Shown here piece by piece: positions 59,201 to 64,000 of a stretch of DNA of 64,000 bases. The stretch spans positions 186,001 to 250,000 of the forward strand of contig JAFEBP010000009.1 in NCBI GenBank assembly GCA_018242605.1, given 5' to 3'. This stretch comes from Planctomycetota bacterium (GTDB lineage: Bacteria > Planctomycetota > Phycisphaerae > Phycisphaerales > UBA1924). The notes under the pieces are model-generated. The model saw only the letters and a program-made list of their open reading frames with translations. It made no database searches and was not told the DNA's origin. The stretch's first letter is position 1. Each line of letters begins with the position of its first letter. A program made the translations under genes and the position numbers.

Positions 59201-60134
59201 CTTGGATCTTGCGATCGGCGGTCGCTACGAAATCTGACGGCAGCGTGTACGGCACCCGGCTCGCCGCCGCCAACCCCTGCTCGTTGGCCCGCACGCAAAA
59301 CAGGCTCGCGGGCACGGGGTCGCCGACGATGATGTCCAGCCACGGCTGGCCGTTGGGCTCGATGACCAGCATCGGCGCATTGGCGGACAGTTCCTGACGC
59401 AGCAGGGCCATCCAGGCGCGGGCGCCGTCTCCCGGGCCTCCCAGACACTTGGGAACCCGAACATGCGAGGGAGCGAGCACGCCCGTGCCTGTGCGCGTGC
59501 GGCTGGCGCCGGGCTTGTACGCCCCCATCTCGCGATCCATCTCGTAGAGAATGCGGTGCAGACCCAGCCGCGGCGTGCCTTCGGTATCCAGATCCGCGTG
59601 AGACGCCAGGTTCTTGAGCAGCGTGGCGTCGCTGGTGCCCCCCTCGGGCGCGACGGTCAGCAGCGCCGTGGCGTCCTCCAGCTCCCGCCGGCAGGCGCCC
59701 ACCGCGGCCCGCACCGCGTCTGCGGTCTTGCCCGCGACGCACTTGGCCTCGACCGCTTCAAGGCGCGGCAGGATCTGAGAAATGGCCCACCACTGCGGCA
59801 CCCCCTCGATCTGAGCGGCCACGACCATCGGGTATTTCGTGCGGCCCTTGCCGTCGCTGCTCGACCACAAGCGCCCGACGATGACGCTGTCCTTGTCCTT
59901 CCAGTAGAACACGTGGCTGAACGCCGCGAGCCGCTTGTTCTCTTCGAGCTTCTCCCACGCGCCTGCGTCGATGTTGCCGGCCATGCCCTCGGTGTACATC
60001 ACGCGCTTGACGCGGACGAGCGTGTCCGAGTCCAGGCCGATCTCTTCGATGTGGTCGTCCCAGCCGGGGTGCTTGCCAAACGCCACGGCGTGAACACGAA
60101 CCTTGCCAGTCCCGTTCTTTGTTTGCGTTGCCAC
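56289..60134 (-). CDS. T6SS-associated TagF - TM - formylglycine-enzyme-like (TagR-like) fusion
   Basis: The N-terminal TagF domain (about 10-270) opens VHAVAFGKHPGWDDHIEEIG, which resembles the FGKLPxxGDF opening of TagF, and contains SVIVGRLWSSSDGKGRTKYP. One TM helix (WVVPVAGVGLVALGVVILSI, about 335-360) is followed by a Lys/Pro/Glu repeat spacer (PAKPEPAKPEPSKPE), then some 450 residues of coiled-coil/helical Ala-rich sequence. The C-terminal 340 residues form an FGE/sulfatase-modifying-factor fold: GWAFVPMEGGAAYTW, YVSPQAAMFAARLVGCRLPT with SEEWLAAA, FQNLVGNVAEYVYED, RVIGGSALS, GIRLAFSA. TagF and the FGE-like TagR are separate regulators of T6SS threonine phosphorylation in Pseudomonas; here they are joined across the membrane. 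The two Cys of true FGE are not evident. GTG start, agga upstream. Confidence 0.8.
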   Translation of the reverse strand: MATQTKNGTGKVRVHAVAFGKHPGWDDHIEEIGLDSDTLVRVKRVMYTEGMAGNIDAGAWEKLEENKRLAAFSHVFYWKDKDSVIVGRLWSSSDGKGRTKYPMVVAAQIEGVPQWWAISQILPRLEAVEAKCVAGKTADAVRAAVGACRRELEDATALLTVAPEGGTSDATLLKNLASHADLDTEGTPRLGLHRILYEMDREMGAYKPGASRTRTGTGVLAPSHVRVPKCLGGPGDGARAWMALLRQELSANAPMLVIEPNGQPWLDIIVGDPVPASLFCVRANEQGLAAASRVPYTLPSDFVATADRKIQAWSSGQLTEVKPATQAPTAPGEGAASTAKSWVVPVAGVGLVALGVVILSIAKCGGGAQPAPPSASNEPAKSEPAKAEPPKVAAAPKAEPAKPEPAKPEPSKPETPKTEAIKPEPAKPAAENKPAETKPPEAKPAEPAKPALKPAEIKSGDDPRAAWTFRTDLARATASIERLNTELAAEGKPADSSFAERLKKLAERAELARAMPLTDSSRDAVRRAVDGVNEDLAAVEKDIAAGLTGVADRIRAYAKAQPSPSKDDAFARAWADAVSSIKAEDGWAAAKSRLAELGSRMAEAEKQLGPAATLEGTVSKEPGFDIGAIQAVMSSHRDAAASEAARAAVTGDAAKLKAVADSEKAWQKQLVDHAGLAASLAHAMAMGQGLDAQLDGGRTLDAAATALTSAPVAKDLGASLSTLTTRIDELRAISKESAPATLVQELREGATDSNPQGVAKALAAWDRLAAIGWPADDAGLSQAVDLAKDPIVKAVAKLPGEPQKAAAARAGASSTRVWTNYVLARGGTGDGLDKALAAGQTFGAGDAAIAALPVWIRYNLAQHKFVGQLRPMLAGTPKSAELKAAGAKFLDEASSLGGFNLPAAAPFLTGLKDLVEKAPDVDLSKLGPGAAGWAFVPMEGGAAYTWSRGGATHRLEFRRVEIPGTEKVAFLGSNELPVGLYLDAISGANKWDEIKRFMSDPAAKDVRTGPRVWVWSRRAPELIAIPKPGVNDPGAGWLPITDLGGKPYYSTDVKAPAPPSGADPMQYVSPQAAMFAARLVGCRLPTSEEWLAAAGKETPPNANLRDATWRKQYLYVQSLSRQGVEATWPAAGAFWPTGMAKASPAQDGDAATEADDGRLWFAPCAASGEGGGAFQNLVGNVAEYVYEDAAAADAAPVTAAAVESLLGRGEKVRVIGGSALSNKAIDPRTPQTVGWTQAREGFSDVGIRLAFSASKAAGAGAGVAPWKQLTDNAAYIPAPSR

Positions 60135-60228
60135 TGGTAGAGTTCCTGTCTGGACCGTCGGGGGTCCACCGGTCCGATAGCGGTATCGACCCGGGCGAAA
60201 GATGAGCGCCCGGGCGGGCCGTCCGTTC

Positions 60229-63200
60229 TTACTTGGGCCAGTCGGTGTCCTTGGGCCACTCGGTGGCCGCGGGGAGCGGGGTCTCAGCGTTCACATCAAG
60301 CACGAGAAGCACGTAGTGACGGCCATCGGCTGTCTTGGGCGCGATGATCCACTTTCCGTTGAGGAACTTGGAGTTCGCGTCGGTGAGGATGGCCCGCATC
60401 GGGCCCCACTCGCTCGCGTTGCCGTTGGCCTGGGCTCCCACCATCACGGTGGCTTCGGGCGGCGTCTTGATGCCCTGCTTCTTGGACGGATCATCGGTAA
60501 AGAGCTTGACCTCCACCGAAGCCGAGCCCGGGATGGTCGCCACGCACTGCGCGGCGTCCGCGGCGCTCAGCGTGAGCAGGTTGCCGATGTTCGCGCTGCC
60601 TTTGAACTCGCCGCCGACCCAGATGTGAGCGTACTGGTACGTGCCGCCGGCCTCCTGCGAGCCCGACGGCGCGGGGGCCCCATCACGGGAAGCGCCCAGG
60701 AAGTTGATCGACATCTTGACCGGCTTCTCGGTGGCCTTGAGAGACTTCTGGAGCTTGCCGAACCACTCGGGGACGCCGTCGCCCTTGAGGTAACCCTCGC
60801 CCGCCATGCGGGACATGATCCGCTGCAGGCGCGAATCGCCCAGGTCCTCGCCGCCCGAAGACTGTTTGCCGGAGGCCTCGGTGCCGCCGATCTTGGAAGC
60901 CGCCTCGCGGACGCTCGCCACTTGCGCGGGCGAAAGGTCCGGCAGCGTCGCCGCGCCGGTCGCTAGCGGGACAGCTCGCGCGGCGATCAGCTCGGCCCAG
61001 GCCTTGTCAAGCTCGTCGCCGCTGGCGTTGGCCAGCAGGTCAAAGCCGTTGGCGAGGAACTCGTTGAAGTAGAGCACGTAACGGCTGTCGCTGCGGCTCT
61101 TGACATACCCGGAGAAATACGTCTCCTTGGCCTCGCGGGCCCGGTACTTGCGCAGCAGGATGTTGCGCGCATCCTTGGGCTTTTCGCTCGCCAGCGACTT
61201 CCACGGGTCCAGCAACTCGTCCTTGGCGCGGGTCGCAAAGTCCAGCGTGCCGTTCACGCCCGCGTACGCGGCCTTCACCTCGTCGATCGCGCTCTTGAGA
61301 GCCTCGGCGCTCGCCATGGCCGGGGGCATCTTCTCCAGGGCGCCCACGCAGCGTTCCTTGACCTGGTTCAGGCGGCCCGCCAAGGCGGCCTGGTCCAGCC
61401 CCTTCACCGCGTTGGAGAAGGCGTCCCACTGCTTGCAGTTGGGCTTGGCCGAGACCAGCGCCTCGTTCTTCCAATAATCGATGTACGCCTTCGCGTACTC
61501 GGTGGCGGCCCGGCGGCCCGCCGCACGCGCCGGCAGCTTGCCCAGCTCCTCGCGGGCGACAACCACCGCGCCGGCTTCGCTGTCGATCGAGCCTTCGATC
61601 GCGGCCCACGCGCCCAGAATCGCGATCGCCCCTTCGGGCACGAACTGAGAATTGAACTTGCTCGGAGGATCAACATCCATCTCCGTCAGCGCCAGGCGGG
61701 GCCGCTCCAGCGCCGACTGCTTGACCGTGCCCGCGTCGATCAGCGACTGCGTGGCCTTTTCCGCGGCCTTGCCCACGCTGATCGAATCCGCCCAGCACTC
61801 CTCGCCCATCGCCGCGGCGATCAGGTTGTGCCGGGCCCAGCCGGTGGCGATGTTGGAGGCCCGCGTCGCCGCGGTGACGCTGCGCTGCAGGCGGGTCTGC
61901 TCGGCCTTCAGGCCACCGCCGGCCCATTGACCCAAGCGATCGAGCTTCTTGCCGCGAGCGTCCTGATCGTCGGCCAGCTTCTTGTTGCGGTCGGCCATCA
62001 CGGTCGAAACGCCCTTGGGATCGGCCACGGGCTTGTCGGCCTCGGTCATCACGTCGCCGGCGATCTTGTGAGCGCCGAAGCGGGTTTCGTACAGACGCGC
62101 GTCGTCGTTGTCGGCCTTGCCCGGGGTGAGCAGGTACGCCACCTTCTCCAGGCGGCCGCGGGTGGCCTCGATCGCCTTGGCCACGCCCTCCAGGGCCTTG
62201 GTCGCCTCGCTGCTGGCCTTTTTGTCATCGAGCGAATCGGTCAGCTTCGCCAGCGTCGGCGGGGTCGCGCCGGCGTCCTTGGGCGGGAGCTGCACGCGCA
62301 GCACGCCCAGCGTGGTCACGATGTCCTTGCGCATCGCTTCGCCCGCCGCGGCGAGCAACTGAGTCGGATTCGCGACCTCGTCCTTCTTGAACTGGCCGAC
62401 CTTCTGATCCAGCGAGTCCTTCGCGTCAGAGACCGCGGCGATCTTCTTGCGGTATTCCGCGGCGAACTGCTTGTACCCCTCGGCCGAGGCCTTGGCGGCG
62501 GAATCACCGCCCGATTCGGCCGCGAGCCACGCCAGCGGTCCGTCGTACGCCGTCTCGGCGGCGTCGAACTTCTCGAGCGTGTCGCACAGGTCCACCAACC
62601 GGCCCAGGTCGTTGCCGGGGCCGGGCTTCACCTCGGACAGCTTGGCGAGCAGACTCTTGGAGGCCGACTCGACCACGCCCCAGGCGTACTCGCGGCTGTT
62701 GCCGAAGAGGCCTTCGCTCGCCTCGTCGCGCTTCTTGTCTCCGTCGGTCGTGGGCCAGCCTTCCGGGTAGGCCCGCGCGACGGCGGTGCCCAATCGCTCG
62801 AGTTCGCGGCTGTCCATCTTCGCGTACTCGGCCTCGCCCATCGCGTACCGGGCGAGCACCGCGACGTCGACGAGCTGCCAGGTGCTCTTGCGGCCGGCCT
62901 TGACCGGCGGGTTGTCCACCGGAGCGGCGCCCTCGGCCAGGGTGTGCATGCGAACCAACTGCGCGAGGGCCTTGACCGCCGGCTCGGGCCACTGCTGCTC
63001 CTTCACGAGCTTCTCACGCACCGTCTGGAGGAGCGGCACCAGCATCGTGCTCTCCACCACCGCGCGGTGGGCGAGCGTCTGACGCAGGCCGTAGCCCTTG
63101 CTCGAAGCGCCGGCGAGCGCCGCGGCGGGAGCGCCGGCCCAGCCCAGCGAGATATCACTCGTGTGCTCGGCGGTCTCCGCGACCAGTTCGGCGCGGGTCT

Positions 63201-64000
63201 TGACGCCCTCGGGCAACGCCTCGGCCGTGCCGACCTTCTCGCCGCCGATGTACTTGAGGTTGCCCCCGTCGCCCACCGCGAACAGGGACAGCGGACGGGC
63301 CCCATCATCGCCTGGCTTGGTCGACAGGTGCGTCTCAAAGACGGGCTTCACGGTGGACCAGAACTCGCTCGGCGGGCCCAGCGACGAGCGATAGCCCATC
63401 ACGCTCATGGCGGTGACGCCGCCGACGATGATCGCCGCGGCGAGGCTGCCGCCCAGCACCCAGGCCCGCTGCCGGGCCAGTTGCTTGCTCACGTTGCTGG
63501 CCCGGGTCACCAGGCCGCGCTCCTTGAACACTTTGCCCAGGAAGACGTCGCGGAGGAAGTAGGCCTTCTCCTTGTCGTATTCCTTGCCGCCCGGGAGACT
63601 CTCGACGTCAACGCCCAGAGCCTGAGCGAGGCTCACGTCCAGCGCCTGGCCCTCACGCATGGAACTCGTGAAGTAGATGCCGCGGAGGAAGAGGGGCTTG
63701 GGGCTCCACTCGCCGGCGACGAAGATCATCTCCAGGTAACGGCGCAGCCGCGGGGCGATACGCATGAGGTTGTCGGGCAGCTCGAACATCTCGTCCACTT
63801 CGTCGGTGCGGCGGCCGTGCGCATCGGTGGTGTGGACGGGGTTCTGGAGCAGGCCGGCGCGCCGCTTCATGAGGCGTTCGCGCACGCCGGACATGTGCTT
63901 CTCGACCTGGTCGGGCTTGAAGGCCTCGTCCAGCGGAGAGGGGTTGCTCCAGCCCAGGATCTGGTGCTGCAGGCCCGGATCGTTGATGGTCTCGAAGAAC
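60229..64000 (-). CDS. tssM: T6SS inner-membrane protein TssM (IcmF-like), 5' end outside the window
   Basis: The reading frame runs without a stop to the window edge, and an internal Met lies at 63894. The 35 residues before it (FFETINDPGLQHQILGWSNP ... KPDQVEKH) continue the IcmF pattern, so the gene is truncated by the window. Seen: the IcmF segment KPLFLRGIYFTSSMREGQALD, then a TM helix (AWVLGGSLAAAIIVGGVTAM), then a periplasmic domain of about 1000 residues. The N-terminal GTPase and first TM pair lie beyond 64,000. The C-terminus has a beta domain (YQYAHIWVGGEFKGSANIGN). TssM with TssL and TssJ forms the envelope-spanning complex. 94 bases upstream of the TagF fusion gene, same strand. 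Confidence 0.88.
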   Translation of the reverse strand, partial: FFETINDPGLQHQILGWSNPSPLDEAFKPDQVEKHMSGVRERLMKRRAGLLQNPVHTTDAHGRRTDEVDEMFELPDNLMRIAPRLRRYLEMIFVAGEWSPKPLFLRGIYFTSSMREGQALDVSLAQALGVDVESLPGGKEYDKEKAYFLRDVFLGKVFKERGLVTRASNVSKQLARQRAWVLGGSLAAAIIVGGVTAMSVMGYRSSLGPPSEFWSTVKPVFETHLSTKPGDDGARPLSLFAVGDGGNLKYIGGEKVGTAEALPEGVKTRAELVAETAEHTSDISLGWAGAPAAALAGASSKGYGLRQTLAHRAVVESTMLVPLLQTVREKLVKEQQWPEPAVKALAQLVRMHTLAEGAAPVDNPPVKAGRKSTWQLVDVAVLARYAMGEAEYAKMDSRELERLGTAVARAYPEGWPTTDGDKKRDEASEGLFGNSREYAWGVVESASKSLLAKLSEVKPGPGNDLGRLVDLCDTLEKFDAAETAYDGPLAWLAAESGGDSAAKASAEGYKQFAAEYRKKIAAVSDAKDSLDQKVGQFKKDEVANPTQLLAAAGEAMRKDIVTTLGVLRVQLPPKDAGATPPTLAKLTDSLDDKKASSEATKALEGVAKAIEATRGRLEKVAYLLTPGKADNDDARLYETRFGAHKIAGDVMTEADKPVADPKGVSTVMADRNKKLADDQDARGKKLDRLGQWAGGGLKAEQTRLQRSVTAATRASNIATGWARHNLIAAAMGEECWADSISVGKAAEKATQSLIDAGTVKQSALERPRLALTEMDVDPPSKFNSQFVPEGAIAILGAWAAIEGSIDSEAGAVVVAREELGKLPARAAGRRAATEYAKAYIDYWKNEALVSAKPNCKQWDAFSNAVKGLDQAALAGRLNQVKERCVGALEKMPPAMASAEALKSAIDEVKAAYAGVNGTLDFATRAKDELLDPWKSLASEKPKDARNILLRKYRAREAKETYFSGYVKSRSDSRYVLYFNEFLANGFDLLANASGDELDKAWAELIAARAVPLATGAATLPDLSPAQVASVREAASKIGGTEASGKQSSGGEDLGDSRLQRIMSRMAGEGYLKGDGVPEWFGKLQKSLKATEKPVKMSINFLGASRDGAPAPSGSQEAGGTYQYAHIWVGGEFKGSANIGNLLTLSAADAAQCVATIPGSASVEVKLFTDDPSKKQGIKTPPEATVMVGAQANGNASEWGPMRAILTDANSKFLNGKWIIAPKTADGRHYVLLVLDVNAETPLPAATEWPKDTDWPK

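Noticed and set aside
1..64000. Insertion sequence, prophage or restriction-modification genes
   Set aside because: None of the reading frames shows transposase, integrase, phage structural or methylase motifs.

Overview
The window is GC-rich chromosomal DNA that reads as a Planctomycetota bacterium, most likely class Phycisphaerae. Three secreted proteins end in the Cys-flanked, EF-hand-like tail (D-F-N-Q-D-G-G-I-D-G-x-D-V type, dockerin-like) that I associate with that group, and one more ends in a PAPG/hydrophobic/RRRR sorting tail. A futalosine hydrolase (menaquinone route), PurL with fused PurS modules, and a DUF1080 protein fit this placement. It is inferred from protein character; no rRNA is present.

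Layout. 1-5.2 kb: recA (minus) with its terminator, then a kinase-FHA pair and a secreted fibronectin/Ig-like protein with the dockerin-like tail. 5.2-11.5 kb: mqnB, then a translationally coupled type IV pilus/type II secretion inner-membrane block pilM-N-O-P followed by the PilB/GspE ATPase. 11.5-17.4 kb: a YyaL-type protein fused to a DsbD-alpha-like domain, a PilZ protein, a tail-anchored Ser/Thr kinase overlapping a HIT-family gene, and a lipoprotein. 17.4-24.5 kb: purL, a TIM-barrel isomerase-like gene, and an Hsp90-family ATPase overlapping a helical (TPR-like) partner. 24.6-29.7 kb: a vWA protein, a second dockerin-tailed protein, aroC and a WcaF-like acetyltransferase. 29.7-32.8 kb: a gene-poor stretch of lower GC around a six-kelch/Ig/dockerin-tailed protein, including an antisense scrap of a kelch unit. 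32.8-35.8 kb: a Tyr/Pro/His-rich secreted protein, a DUF1080 protein, a DUF4114-like protein and tRNA-Ser(UGA).

35.9-64 kb is the most unusual part. A type VI secretion cluster runs entirely on the minus strand: tssM (cut by the window edge), a tagF-TM-formylglycine-enzyme-like fusion, then a complete two-partner secretion pair (an FhaC-type outer-membrane transporter and a 4617-residue FHA-like exoprotein), then tssA, tssB, tssC and hcp. TssE, F, G, K, L, J, ClpV and VgrG are not in the window and would be expected beyond 64 kb or elsewhere. The embedded adhesin suggests coupling of cell contact to T6SS firing, and the TagF/TagR-like fusion suggests that a threonine-phosphorylation switch has been condensed into one membrane protein. 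Both ideas are inference.

No transposase, integrase, CRISPR array or rRNA was seen.
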